A DNA stretch of 64,000 bases from Bradyrhizobium betae (GCF_004123905.1 NZ_MZXW01000013.1:1-64000), one strand, 5' to 3'; numbered from the stretch's first letter, positions 8,094 to 16,928 are shown. The notes: generated by a model not told the origin, from the sequence alone. Numbers and translations are program-made.

Positions 8094-9407
8094 TCAGGTC
8101 AGTTCCTTGTTCGCCATCTCCGGCGCGAAACTGGTCGCGGTCGCGGTGATGGCGGCGCAGCCGATCAGCAGCAGCGAGACCGGCCAGGTGGCACCACCGC
8201 TCCACGCCATCAGAGACGCGGCGATCAGCGGCGTCAACCCGCCGCTGATGGCCGCACCGACCTGAAACCCGAGCGAGGCACCGCTGTAGCGCAACCGCGC
8301 GGAGAACAGCTCGGAGTACCAGGGCGCGCCGATGCCGAACATCACCATCTGGCCGAAGGTGATCGCGATCACGATGGTGCAGATCACGATGGTGGGGTCG
8401 CGGGTATTGAGCAGCCAGAACAAAGGAAAAGCAAACAGGGCCGAGAACAAGCAGCTCGCATAGAACATCCTTTTGCGGCCCACGATGTCGGACAGCCAGC
8501 CGAACAAGGGAATGGCGAGCAGCGCGACCAGCGATGCGGCGAACGCGCCGTTCAGCACCACCCCGCGCGACAGCCCCAGATTGGCCGTGGCGTAGGACAT
8601 CACGAACACGCCGCCGATACTGGCATAGGCGATTTCCGAGATCTTCAGCCCGACTGCGGTGAAGAACGGCCGGCGATGGTGCTTGAAGATCTCCACCAGC
8701 GGCATCTTCGCGACGTCCTTCTTGGCCTGGACCTGACGGAACGCTGCGGTCTCCTCCATGTTGAGGCGGATATAGAGACCGACGCCGACCAGCAGGATCG
8801 AGAGCAGGAACGGAATGCGCCAGCCGTAGGTCATGAAGTCGCTCTCCGGCAGGCTCGCCACCAGCGCGAACATGCCGATCGCGGCGAGATTGCCGATGGG
8901 GTTGCCGACCTGGACCATGCTGCCGAGCAGGCCGCGGCGATGTGTCGGGCAGTTCTCGACCACCATCAGCACGGCGCCGCCCCATTCGCCGCCGAGGCCG
9001 ATGCCCTGGAGGAAGCGCAAGCCGATCAGAAGCAGCGGAGCCGCGATGCCGATCTGCTGATAGGTCGGCAGCAGGCCGATCAGGAAGGTGCCGATGCCCA
9101 TCACCATGATCGTGATCGCGAGCATCGCCTTGCGCCCGACCCGGTCGCCGTAATGACCGAAGATCGCAGCCCCGAGCGGCCGCGCCAGAAATCCGACGGC
9201 GTAGGTGCCGAAGGCGGCGATCGTAGCGAGCGTGGGATTGCCGGCGGCAAAGAAGACCTTGTTGAACACCAGCGCGGTCGCCGTGCCGTAGATGAGGAAG
9301 TCGTACCATTCGACCGCGGTGCCGATCACGCTCGACCACACGATCCGTCGCAAGCTCGCCGCCTCGTCCGGCGCTACGTTCAGGGTTACGTCGTCTGCTA
9401 CGGTCAT
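8094..9407 (-). CDS. MFS transporter, metabolite:H+ symporter (MHS) family
   Basis: The 437-residue protein has about 12 hydrophobic helices and the MHS-family hallmarks: SSVIGTAVEWYDFLIYGTAT in helix 1, a long loop with GHYGDRVGRKAML, and LRFLQGIGLGGEWGGAVLM. MHS proteins import organic acids, betaines or shikimate with protons; the substrate cannot be read here. The start at 9407 (MTVADD) has GGAGAG about 7 bases upstream; the ORF extends further to 9497 but that part is not conserved in style. It leads the MOSC-reductase group and diverges from the XRE-cupin gene. Confidence 0.88.
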   Translation of the reverse strand: MTVADDVTLNVAPDEAASLRRIVWSSVIGTAVEWYDFLIYGTATALVFNKVFFAAGNPTLATIAAFGTYAVGFLARPLGAAIFGHYGDRVGRKAMLAITIMVMGIGTFLIGLLPTYQQIGIAAPLLLIGLRFLQGIGLGGEWGGAVLMVVENCPTHRRGLLGSMVQVGNPIGNLAAIGMFALVASLPESDFMTYGWRIPFLLSILLVGVGLYIRLNMEETAAFRQVQAKKDVAKMPLVEIFKHHRRPFFTAVGLKISEIAYASIGGVFVMSYATANLGLSRGVVLNGAFAASLVALLAIPLFGWLSDIVGRKRMFYASCLFSALFAFPLFWLLNTRDPTIVICTIVIAITFGQMVMFGIGAPWYSELFSARLRYSGASLGFQVGAAISGGLTPLIAASLMAWSGGATWPVSLLLIGCAAITATATSFAPEMANKELT

Positions 9408-9527
9408 CGATCTCTCCAAAAGGTACCGGCGCCAGGGAAAAGCAGTTGGTTCGATCCGCGGAGCCCATCGGCAGCCGCGACGGTAAAAATCGATCATGTT
9501 TACTGATAGAAATCAACGCCACCGAAT

Positions 9528-9554
9528 GCGGCAAATGCCGCCGATCGCGGCAAA
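9528..9554. promoter_or_regulatory. Palindrome and half-site repeat between transporter and XRE-cupin genes
   Basis: GCGGCAAATGCCGC at 9528-9541 is a perfect palindrome around AA. The half-site GCGGCAAA recurs at 9547-9554, 19 bp from the first. The site lies about 120-147 bp upstream of the transporter start, in the divergent region, and is a good operator candidate for the XRE-cupin regulator. A second dyad, TCGCGATAT/ATATCCGCGA, is at 9587-9624. Confidence 0.45.
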
Positions 9555-9762
9555 GCGCTTAATTTGCACCATTTTTCAGCTATTTTTCGCGATATACTAG
9601 TGCACATGCTCACAATATCCGCGACCCTGCTTGAAATTTCCGCGCGTGAGTTTTCCTTTAGAATACAGCGCCGGGCCCCGAAATGAGCAGCGCGTGCCGC
9701 CGGGCTGGCAGTCGGGCCGCATCTGTTGCAAAAGAGGCCTCAGCGGTTCGGGAGATTCATGC

Positions 9763-10320
9763 GTGCTTGACGTCAGCAAAGCGACAGCGGTCGGGGCCAA
9801 TATCCGCCAGGCGCGGATTGCCAAGGGCCTGACGCTGGACCAGCTTGCAAAGCAGAGCGACCTCACGCGCGGCTACATCTCGCTGGTCGAGCGCAATTTG
9901 AAGATCCCCTCGCTGGCCGCGCTGCTGCGGATGGCCGCGGCCCTCGAGGTCAATGTCGCGAACTTCTTCGACCCGAACGCCGAGCCCGCGCCCCGCTACA
10001 CGCTGTTCCGCCGCGAAGGCGGCAAGGTCCCGCTGTTCCAGGACAATTTTGGCGTGGTGCCGCTCGCAACCGGCCGCACCCGCAAGATGATGGAGCCGTT
10101 CCTGCTCAGCCCGCCACACAAATCGGCGACGCGCGCCTCGCATGCGGGCGAGGAGCTGCTGTTCGTGATCAACGGCAAGATCGCAATCAAGCTCGACGGC
10201 GAGGAGCTGACGCTCGGCAAGGGCGACTGCCTGTATTTCTCAGGCGAGACGCCGCACGAAGTCAGGAGCCTCGGCCGGCAGAAGGCGGAGGTTCTGGTCG
10301 TCGTGGCCCAGAGCTCTTGA
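9763..10320 (+). CDS. XRE-family transcriptional regulator with C-terminal cupin
   Basis: Residues 10-65 form a helix-turn-helix (NIRQARIAKGLTLDQLAKQS, then RGYISLVERNLKIPS). Residues 110-185 form a cupin (HAGEELLFVINGKIAIKLDG; GDCLYFSGETPHEVRS) that probably senses a small ligand. The class includes PuuR- and SutR-like regulators of catabolic genes. A GTG at 9763 with GGGAG upstream is the likely start; the frame is open from 9631 but its upstream part looks non-coding. It diverges from the MHS transporter and probably controls that group. Confidence 0.85.
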   Translation: MLDVSKATAVGANIRQARIAKGLTLDQLAKQSDLTRGYISLVERNLKIPSLAALLRMAAALEVNVANFFDPNAEPAPRYTLFRREGGKVPLFQDNFGVVPLATGRTRKMMEPFLLSPPHKSATRASHAGEELLFVINGKIAIKLDGEELTLGKGDCLYFSGETPHEVRSLGRQKAEVLVVVAQSS

Positions 10321-10341
10321 CGCCGGGCCTCGGCAAATAGC

Positions 10342-11556
10342 CTAGCGGAACCAATAGAATCGCCCGGGCGGCGGCGGGATCGGCTCGGGCGGACGTAGCC
10401 GCTTCGGACGCACCGGCTTGGGCGGCGGCTCGGCGGATGAAGTGGTCTCCGCAGCCGGCTCGGTCTCGGTCCCCGGCACCTTCACGGACAGCAGCAGGTT
10501 CGACTCGTGCATGCGCCAGCGGTAGCCGACGCCGAAATCGATCGGCTGGGCGCGCGTGAACAGTTCGGCGTAGCGCTCCTGGTAGCGGCCGGGGAATTCG
10601 CCGATCGGCCCGAGATAACGGCCGAACGGGAAGAACCGCCACTGCCGCACATTGTAATTGGCAAGCGGGATGCCGGAATCGTCCTGGATGATGGTTGCGC
10701 TGTTGGCCAGCAGCCAGTCGCGGACAACCGCGAAGTCCCCCTTGTGCAGCAGATAGGACGCGCTCTTGAGCAGGCTGTTGCCGGGCCCGAGCGTCTCGCA
10801 GAATTTCAGGAAGCCGGTGTTGCGCGCGCCGGCATTGGAAAGGTCGGTCGAGAAATAATACAGCGTGCGCGCCTCGCCGTCGGAGCCTGCAAAGGTGATG
10901 CGGACGCCGTGCGTGGCGTTCGGTCCCGGATAGTCACTGCCGGTGTGCATCCCGCCCTTGGCATCGAGCGCGACCATCTCGACGTTGCGGATGGTCTTGC
11001 CGGAGCGCGCGAGGAAAACGTAGAGGATCGGCAAGGTGCCGTTGACCTGGTTGGCATGCAAATCGACCTTCATCTGCTTGGTGATGAAGAAGGAAAAGCT
11101 CAGGATCGAGCCGAGCGAGCGCTCGACATTGTAGAGCGCAGTGCCGACCGAACCGCGCGGCAGCCGCGTCAGGTCGGGCACGGCACCGACCGGCTCCAGC
11201 GCACCGAGCACGTAGGTGCTGGCCTTGGAATAGAAGGCGTTGGCGTAGAGGAAATCCGGGCCGCTGAACATGTAGAACATGGTCGGCCTGGGCGCGGCCA
11301 GGTTGACGTCGGACCAGGTGCGGATCTTGGCGAGCTGCCGCTGCTCGAGCTGGGCGAAGGCGCCGTCGAAGAATTTTGCGTGATGCTGCCAGCTGGGGTC
11401 CCTGGTCAGCGGCACCAGCGGCGAGTCCGCCGAGGGCTGCATGCCCGCGAGGAAACGCGCGGTGTCGTCGAAGGTGACGTCGGCGGCACGTACGGACGAG
11501 ACGGCCGCGGCCAGCAAGGCAAGTGCGACGGCCGCAATTCTTAAGGCTCCAAACAT
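10342..11556 (-). CDS. Exported protein of unknown function
   Basis: The 404-residue product has a clear signal peptide (MFGALRIAAVALALLAAAVS, cleavage after SVRA). The mature part begins VTFDDTARFLAGMQPSADSP and contains long regular segments such as PRPTMFYMFSGPDFLYANAF and YYFSTDLSNAGARNTGFL, ending in a Pro/Arg-rich tail. I recognise it as a conserved exported protein of Rhizobiales without known function; no catalytic motif is obvious. Its ATG lies 2 bp after the amino acid permease stop, so the two are surely co-transcribed. Confidence 0.75.
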   Translation of the reverse strand: MFGALRIAAVALALLAAAVSSVRAADVTFDDTARFLAGMQPSADSPLVPLTRDPSWQHHAKFFDGAFAQLEQRQLAKIRTWSDVNLAAPRPTMFYMFSGPDFLYANAFYSKASTYVLGALEPVGAVPDLTRLPRGSVGTALYNVERSLGSILSFSFFITKQMKVDLHANQVNGTLPILYVFLARSGKTIRNVEMVALDAKGGMHTGSDYPGPNATHGVRITFAGSDGEARTLYYFSTDLSNAGARNTGFLKFCETLGPGNSLLKSASYLLHKGDFAVVRDWLLANSATIIQDDSGIPLANYNVRQWRFFPFGRYLGPIGEFPGRYQERYAELFTRAQPIDFGVGYRWRMHESNLLLSVKVPGTETEPAAETTSSAEPPPKPVRPKRLRPPEPIPPPPGRFYWFR

Positions 11557-11558
11557 GT

Positions 11559-12926
11559 CTATTCGCGATTGTGTGAAGTGCCAGCGGCGACCGGCCGCCT
11601 GCGGAAAACAGCATAAATCAACAGGCCCGAGAGCATGACGAGCATCCCCGAGAGCGAATGCGTCGGCCGCTCCGTCAAAAGGTAGTACATCATGAAGGCG
11701 GTCACGAGCAGGAAAACGAGCGGCGTGAACGGGTATCCCCAGGCACGATAAGGCCTGGGCAGATCGGGATCGGTGATGCGCAGCTTGATGACGCCGGCGA
11801 CCGTGAAGAACGAGCAGAACAGCAGCGCGAACTGGATGAAGTCGAGCACCGCCTCGAAGCTGCGCGTGAACAGCAGCAGGTTGGCGACCGCGAGCTGAAA
11901 CAGGATGGCGTAGGCCGGCGCACCGCTCACCGACCGCTTCGAGAACACCCGCAGGGCCGGGATGTCCTCGCCCATCGTCATCATCACGCGCGGGCCGATC
12001 CACATCATCGCGCTGATCGACGAGATCAGGCCGAAGCAAATCATCGCGCCGACGATCCTGCCGCCGAGATTACCGAAGATCGCGCGGCCGGCGACGCTTG
12101 CGACGTCGAGCTGGCCGGCGAGTGCACTGACAGGCGTGGAGTAGAGAAACACCGCGTTCAGCGCGACGTACAGGACGAGCACGATCAGCGTCCCCGCGAG
12201 CAGCGCGCGCGGCAGATCCCGCTGCGGCATGTTCATCTCGCCGATGATATAGGTCGCGGCATTCCAGCCCGAGAACGAGTACATCACGAAGACGAGCCCG
12301 ATCGCGAACGGTGCACTGACGATATGCGCGAGATCGCCCGCCTGCGGCGTGAAGGCGATCGGCTGCGGCACGCCGATGACGAAGCCGGCGACCAGGAAGG
12401 CGACGATCAGCACGACCTTCAGGATGGTCGAGATCAGCTGGAAGGTCGAGGAGTGCCTGACGCCGGTCAGCTGTACGATCGAGACCAGCCATACCACGCC
12501 GATGGCGAGCGGGATCGGTGGCACATCAGGGACGACCGATTTGGCGTATTCGCCGAATGCCATCGCGGCAAGCGCCACGGGTGCCGCAAACCCCACCGTC
12601 GCCGAGACCCAGCCGGCGAGAAAGCCAAAGGCGGGATGATAGGCACGGCTGAGGAAATTGTATTCGCCGCTCGAGCGCGGAAACATCGCCCCTAGCTCGC
12701 TATACGAGAACACCCCGCACAGCGCGACAATGCCGCCGACGGTCCACAGCAACAGGATCGAGAAGCCGGACGGGATGTCCTTGACCTGAAAGCCGAGGCT
12801 GGTGAAGACGCCGACCCCGACCATGTCGGCAACGACGATGGCGGTTGCGACCAGAACGGAGACCCCGGAGCTACCTCCGGTCAGCCGCCCGGTCCAGGGC
12901 GCGGGTCCCGCATCTGATGCCGTCAT
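11559..12926 (-). CDS. APC-superfamily amino acid permease
   Basis: The 455-residue protein has about 12 hydrophobic helices. Helix 1 has the APC substrate-binding signature GVGVFTSLGFQVKDIPSG, and helix 6 carries FVMYSFSGWNAATYIIGEM, as expected for amino acid/polyamine transporters. LPRPYRAWGYPFTP near the C-terminus is typical of the family. The substrate is not predictable. It is followed at 2 bp by an exported protein of unknown role, suggesting a transport-linked unit. Confidence 0.88.
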   Translation of the reverse strand: MTASDAGPAPWTGRLTGGSSGVSVLVATAIVVADMVGVGVFTSLGFQVKDIPSGFSILLLWTVGGIVALCGVFSYSELGAMFPRSSGEYNFLSRAYHPAFGFLAGWVSATVGFAAPVALAAMAFGEYAKSVVPDVPPIPLAIGVVWLVSIVQLTGVRHSSTFQLISTILKVVLIVAFLVAGFVIGVPQPIAFTPQAGDLAHIVSAPFAIGLVFVMYSFSGWNAATYIIGEMNMPQRDLPRALLAGTLIVLVLYVALNAVFLYSTPVSALAGQLDVASVAGRAIFGNLGGRIVGAMICFGLISSISAMMWIGPRVMMTMGEDIPALRVFSKRSVSGAPAYAILFQLAVANLLLFTRSFEAVLDFIQFALLFCSFFTVAGVIKLRITDPDLPRPYRAWGYPFTPLVFLLVTAFMMYYLLTERPTHSLSGMLVMLSGLLIYAVFRRRPVAAGTSHNRE

Positions 12927-13225
12927 CGGGGTCCTTAAACCTCAGGCGTCACGCCACGTGGAAGCATCGTGCATTTGGTCCAGTCAATTCAAGCAGGGTT
13001 AACAAGGGTTAAATGAGGCAGCGGAAATAGGTAATTAGGAACCTCTAATGCACGGTGGCGGGCAATAAACCTGCGGAAACACCGGAGAATCCCGTTTCTG
13101 ATCCCCACAATCAGGACACGATTACGTGGTCCTTTTGAGCGTTCCGGATGTGGGGAGTTTCTCCGGACACTTAACGTCGCCTAAACGCCAGTCGGCTCAA
13201 TTGCCTAGAGATTGCCGATGGACGT
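12927..13225. other. Intergenic region, divergent promoters
   Basis: These 299 bases separate the minus-strand permease from the plus-strand lipoprotein hydrolase. The right part contains the nested hairpin listed at 13082-13166. I see no open frame that looks like a gene. Confidence 0.5.
13082..13166 (+). ncRNA. Candidate structured RNA: three nested helices
   Basis: Three complementary pairs are nested: CCGGAGAA (13082-13089) with TTCTCCGG (13159-13166); TCCCCACA (13102-13109) with TGTGGGGA (13149-13156); and AGGACACG (13113-13120) with CGTGGTCCT (13125-13133, one bulged G) around an ATTA loop. The arrangement resembles an mRNA leader or small RNA rather than a protein site. It ends 59 bp before the GTG start of the lipoprotein hydrolase. 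Strand is assigned from that gene. I match it to no known riboswitch class. Confidence 0.45.
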
Positions 13226-14581
13226 GTGACTTGGGTCGTGACTTGGGGTCATGGGTGGATGGTCGGGGCCGTTCCGAATCTGAGAGCTGCTAGTCGTGCC
13301 GATCGGACGTCGTCCGATGCGCGCGGTCGTGCGCTCCGGATCGGCCTGATCTCAGCCTTGGTGCCGTTGTCGCTGACGCTGGTTCAATGCGGCAAGGCGC
13401 CGAACCCGGCGGCACTCGCGGCGAACTCGCAGGCCAATGTCCAGGTGGTCGCCAAAACCAATCCTCAACAAGTCGCAAGCGGTGATACGTTCGAGGACCG
13501 CTTCCCTGCCCCGCAGTTCAAAGAACGCTTCCCGTCCGCGAGCGAGAGTTTTCTGCAACGGCAGACGTCGGACTTCTCGCCCAAGCGCGCCGTACAGCAG
13601 CAACCGCAGCAGGCGCCGTACAAGGTGGCCTCGCTCGCACCGCAAGTCCCCTATCAGCGTCCGGCCCGTGACGACCTGACGACGCTGGTCAGCATGAAGT
13701 CGTCGGCCTTCCCCTATTTCGGCAACAACCCCGCTTCCGACGCGCCTTTCCTCAACATCTCCAAGGGCGACCGCCGTGGCCACCGCAGCTATTCGGGGCG
13801 CGTCTACTGGCAGGACGAGACCTACAGCGACAGCCGCGTGCTGGTTCACATCCCCGAGCATTTCGACGTGCGCAAGCCGGGCGTGATCGTGCTGTTCTTC
13901 CACGGCAATGGCGCGACGCTCGAGCGTGACGTGCGCGACCGGCAGCTGGTGCCGCAGCAGGTCACCGATTCCGGCGCCAATGCCATCCTGCTCGCGCCGC
14001 AGATGGCGATCGATGCCGCCGATTCCAGCGCCGGAAAATTCTGGCAGCCCGGCGGCCTCAAGCGCTTCATGGAAGAGTCCGCGAGCCATCTGGCCCGCCT
14101 CACAGGAGATCCCAACAGCGCCCGCGCCTTCGCCAACATGCCGATCGTCATCGTCGGCTACAGCGGCGGCTTCCTGCCGACCGCCTGGAGCCTCGAGGTC
14201 GGCGGCATCAGCGACCGCGTCCGCGGCGTCGTGCTGCTCGACGCCGTCTATGGCGAAATGGACAAGTTCGCCTCTTGGATCGAGAGCCATCGCTCCGGCT
14301 TCTTCGTCAGCTCTTACACACGCGGCACAGCACGGCGCGATCGCGAACTGATGAGCATGCTTCGTCAGAAGGGCATCGGCGTGTCCGAGGACATGGACGG
14401 CCCCTTGCGCCCCGGCAGCGTGGTGTTCGTCGGGACCGGCGACGGCATCACCCATCGCGACTACGTCAACCGCGCGTGGACGCAATATCCGCTGAAGGAC
14501 GTGCTGGTGAAGATGTCGGCAACGCCCGCACTGGCGCTGACGCGCGTGGCGGCGACCACTTCCTCCGCATCGAGCCGTTAG
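13226..14581 (+). CDS. Lipoprotein-type alpha/beta hydrolase
   Basis: The N-terminus has a hydrophobic stretch ending in a lipobox-like LTLVQCGKAPN, so the protein is probably lipid-anchored. A Gln/Pro-rich linker is followed by an alpha/beta hydrolase fold: VIVLFFHGNG for the oxyanion region, IVIVGYSGGF with the nucleophile Ser in a G-x-S-x-G motif, and FVGTGDGITHRDYV near the C-terminus as a possible Asp/His region. The substrate is unknown. A GTG at 13226 opens the frame; an ATG at 13259 is an equally good start and gives a shorter, more typical lipoprotein signal. It lies downstream of a candidate structured leader. Confidence 0.72.
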   Translation: MTWVVTWGHGWMVGAVPNLRAASRADRTSSDARGRALRIGLISALVPLSLTLVQCGKAPNPAALAANSQANVQVVAKTNPQQVASGDTFEDRFPAPQFKERFPSASESFLQRQTSDFSPKRAVQQQPQQAPYKVASLAPQVPYQRPARDDLTTLVSMKSSAFPYFGNNPASDAPFLNISKGDRRGHRSYSGRVYWQDETYSDSRVLVHIPEHFDVRKPGVIVLFFHGNGATLERDVRDRQLVPQQVTDSGANAILLAPQMAIDAADSSAGKFWQPGGLKRFMEESASHLARLTGDPNSARAFANMPIVIVGYSGGFLPTAWSLEVGGISDRVRGVVLLDAVYGEMDKFASWIESHRSGFFVSSYTRGTARRDRELMSMLRQKGIGVSEDMDGPLRPGSVVFVGTGDGITHRDYVNRAWTQYPLKDVLVKMSATPALALTRVAATTSSASSR

Positions 14582-14753
14582 GCTCGCATATTGCGCCAAC
14601 CGGGATTTGGCCGCGCTGCCTGCAATTATCTCAGGCTTTGATCAAAAATGTGATGTTGATGGCCGACATCCCCGGGGGCCACCGGATTGTTTCCGCTGGC
14701 AACGATCATAATTTGCCGGCCAAGTTGGTATTGGAATTCCGCGGGGACAGCGA

Positions 14754-15080
14754 GTGCGTCAGGGACTATACAAGGTCGACTTCCACACGGTTCATGGAAC
14801 CGGCTCCGGCGTCGTCTATGTGACCGACGGAAAGATGCGCGGCGGCAATTCCGCTTTCGCCTTCATCGGCACCTACACCGGCGAAGGCGACAGCATCAAG
14901 GTCAAGATCTCGACGCAGCGCTACAACGACGATCCGTCCTTCAAGCCGCTGTTCGGGAACGACAGGATCACGCTGACGCTCACCGGCCGGGAGGACGGCG
15001 ACACGGCGGAGTTCGAAGGCACCGCCCTGCAAGTACCGGGCGTTGCCTTCAGGGCCGTGCTGAGCCGGATCAGCGACTGA
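14754..15080 (+). CDS. GrlR-family regulatory protein
   Basis: The 108-residue protein has the GrlR-like beta-barrel pattern: GLYKVDFHTVHGTGSGVVYV at the start, GGNSAFAFIGTYTGEGD, then FGNDRITLTLTGREDGDTAEFEGTA segments. GrlR represses the LEE type III secretion genes in enteropathogens by binding GrlA; rhizobial homologues occur without that system and their partners are unknown. The start is GTG with GGGGAC upstream. No type III genes are visible here. It converges on the Cys-motif exported protein. Confidence 0.72.
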   Translation: MRQGLYKVDFHTVHGTGSGVVYVTDGKMRGGNSAFAFIGTYTGEGDSIKVKISTQRYNDDPSFKPLFGNDRITLTLTGREDGDTAEFEGTALQVPGVAFRAVLSRISD

Positions 15081-15086
15081 GTTGCT

Positions 15087-15485
15087 TCAGGTCTTGGGCA
15101 GCTTCGGAATGCTCTCGGCAAAACCGTTGTAGCAGGCCAGCCGCTCATCCTCTTCCTTGAAGAAACGGCAATCGGCGTAGCCCTTGGCCTTGGCCGGCTT
15201 CGGCTTTGGCGCCGGTGGCATCACCCCATCGTAGCAGTTGAGGCGGTCCTTGGTGCCGTCGTCGATGTCGAGGCAGGCCTGGAGCCGCGCCGCGACCGAT
15301 TGCGGCTTGCCCTTCGGCGCCGCGGCAGGCTTGGCCGCGGCCTCTTTGGTCCCCGCCTTGGTCCCCTTGGGCTTGACCTGCACCAGCGGCTTGTCCCCCA
15401 CCATCGGTGGCTTGTCGGTTTGCGCAAACGCGGAGGCTGAATAGAGCACCGCGGCAACCGCCAGAATCATCCTCATTTCAGTCAA
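15087..15485 (-). CDS. Small exported protein with repeated Cys motifs
   Basis: A signal peptide (MILAVAAVLYSASAFAQ) precedes a Lys/Pro/Ala-rich linker and two similar modules: LQACLDIDDGTKDRLNCYDG and DCRFFKEEDERLACYNGFAE. Each has a Cys, about 9-10 residues, R-L-x-C-Y-[DN]-G, which resembles the short Cys-RLxCYD motif in VasI-type (type VI-associated) and other exported proteins. The four cysteines probably form two disulfides in the periplasm. I know no function. The gene ends 6 bp from the convergent GrlR-like gene. Confidence 0.6.
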   Translation of the reverse strand: MTEMRMILAVAAVLYSASAFAQTDKPPMVGDKPLVQVKPKGTKAGTKEAAAKPAAAPKGKPQSVAARLQACLDIDDGTKDRLNCYDGVMPPAPKPKPAKAKGYADCRFFKEEDERLACYNGFAESIPKLPKT

Positions 15486-15566
15486 CTCTCTTTGGTCCCC
15501 ATGCCTCGCCTTCTAGCGCTCTGACGCGCGGTTTGCCAAGCGCCTTGCGCACAGGAAAACGCGGGA

Positions 15567-16742
15567 TCAGGCCGTGGCGGCCACAGTCGGCCGGGGCCGG
15601 GTCAGGATCACCAGGACCAGCGCCGCCACGACGAAGCCGACGGCGACGAAGCCGAGCGGATGCAGCAGCTCGCGGGCGAACAGCAATCCGCCGATGGCGG
15701 AGCCGAGGGCCTGGCCGATATAGAGGACGGAGGTGTTGAGCGCGACAGTCGCCGATGCCAGCTGCGGCGCGGCCGCGACCAGCCGCACCTGCTGCATCGA
15801 ATTGGTCGAGGCAAAGCCGAGACCCCAGATCGCGACCGCGAGCGCCATCAATGCGATGGTGCCGGCGCTCAGCGCCCAGCCCGTGATCCCCACCAGCAGC
15901 AGGCAGGTGAACAGCAGCGAGGTGCGATAAGGCCCCCAGGTGTCGACGATGCGAGTCGCGATCACGACGCCGAGGAAGCCGCACACGCCGTAAATGCCGA
16001 ACACCATGCCGATCGCATCGGGGCTGGCATCGGTGAGCTTCTTGAGCAGCGGGCCCATGAAGGTGAACACCACGAACTGCCCGGACATTTGCAGCATCGT
16101 GATCGCAAGCAACAGCAGGATCGTCCTATTCCGCCCGACCGCGCTCCAGGTCTTCAAATCCACCGGCGCGCCCTTCAGGCCCGCCGGCAGGCGCAGCAGC
16201 AACAACAGGAAGCTGATGCAGCCGAGCGCACCGATCCCGCCATGGGCCGCGCGCCAGCCATAGCGGCTGGCGATGAAGGTGATCAGCGGCAGGCCGACGG
16301 CAGCAGCCAGCGACCAGCCGAGAAAGATGTAGGCGATCGTACTGCCGCGCCGCTTGACCGGCACAATCAACGCCGCCGTGCCCGCTGCCTGCGGCGTATA
16401 GAGCGCACCGACCGCGAGCATCACCAGGCGGATGACCAGGAGGCTCGCATAGTCGGGCGCGAAGGCCGAGGCGAGATTGCCCAAAGCGAGCACCGCAAGA
16501 GTCGTCGTCAGCAGCGTCCGCCGTTCGATGCGGCTGGTCAGCCACGCCGTCAGCGGCGAGCCGATGCACAGCGTGACCGCGCCGAAGGTGATCAGCAGCG
16601 CGGCCGCATGGATGCTGATGCCGAGCCCCGCCGACAATTCCGGCAGCATGCCCGCCGGCGCCAGCACCGAGCAGCCGGTGACGAGATTGCCGAGCATCAG
16701 GGCGGTTGGCGCGAAACGGCCGACGGCGGGCGGATTTTCCAT
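15567..16742 (-). CDS. MFS transporter (drug or arabinose efflux type)
   Basis: The 391-residue protein starts at 16742 (MENPPAVGRF) and has 12 hydrophobic helices with the MFS motif A-like TAWLTSRIERRTLLTTTL between helices 2 and 3. The overall layout fits the YnfM/AraJ/PbuE group of exporters. Substrate is unknown. The open frame continues far upstream through the antisense strand of thrS, but this is an effect of base composition; the ATG at 16742 gives the right family length. It diverges from thrS. Confidence 0.85.
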   Translation of the reverse strand: MENPPAVGRFAPTALMLGNLVTGCSVLAPAGMLPELSAGLGISIHAAALLITFGAVTLCIGSPLTAWLTSRIERRTLLTTTLAVLALGNLASAFAPDYASLLVIRLVMLAVGALYTPQAAGTAALIVPVKRRGSTIAYIFLGWSLAAAVGLPLITFIASRYGWRAAHGGIGALGCISFLLLLLRLPAGLKGAPVDLKTWSAVGRNRTILLLLAITMLQMSGQFVVFTFMGPLLKKLTDASPDAIGMVFGIYGVCGFLGVVIATRIVDTWGPYRTSLLFTCLLLVGITGWALSAGTIALMALAVAIWGLGFASTNSMQQVRLVAAAPQLASATVALNTSVLYIGQALGSAIGGLLFARELLHPLGFVAVGFVVAALVLVILTRPRPTVAATA

Positions 16743-16845
16743 GCAAGTGCATGTAGAGCAGCCGCGCAGCCTGTTAAAGGGCGCAGTGCGAAATAGTTGG
16801 AGCACCGCCCCGGCTTTTGCGCGCCACTTTCTTGGAAATGCCGGA

Positions 16846-16873
16846 TTGCGCAGGCCGAATCGCCTGATATATC
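16846..16873 (+). promoter_or_regulatory. Putative promoter of thrS
   Basis: TTGCGC (16846-16851) and TATATC (16868-16873) are separated by 16 bp, close to a housekeeping sigma-70 promoter. Transcription would start near 16880, about 50 bp before the thrS start codon. Confidence 0.4.
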
Positions 16874-16888
16874 GCTCGTTCCCGCTTA

Positions 16889-16906
16889 CCTGCGCTCGTT
16901 CGCAGG
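16889..16906 (+). promoter_or_regulatory. Hairpin next to the thrS ribosome-binding site
   Basis: CCTGCG (16889-16894) pairs with CGCAGG (16901-16906) around a 6-base loop, ending about 10 bases before the thrS ribosome site (TTCAGGAG). In E. coli, thrS is translationally autoregulated by leader hairpins that mimic tRNA; this small hairpin could have a comparable role, but no tRNA-like loop is evident. Confidence 0.3.
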
Positions 16907-16928
16907 AGTGAGCTTCAGGAGAAAAGCA

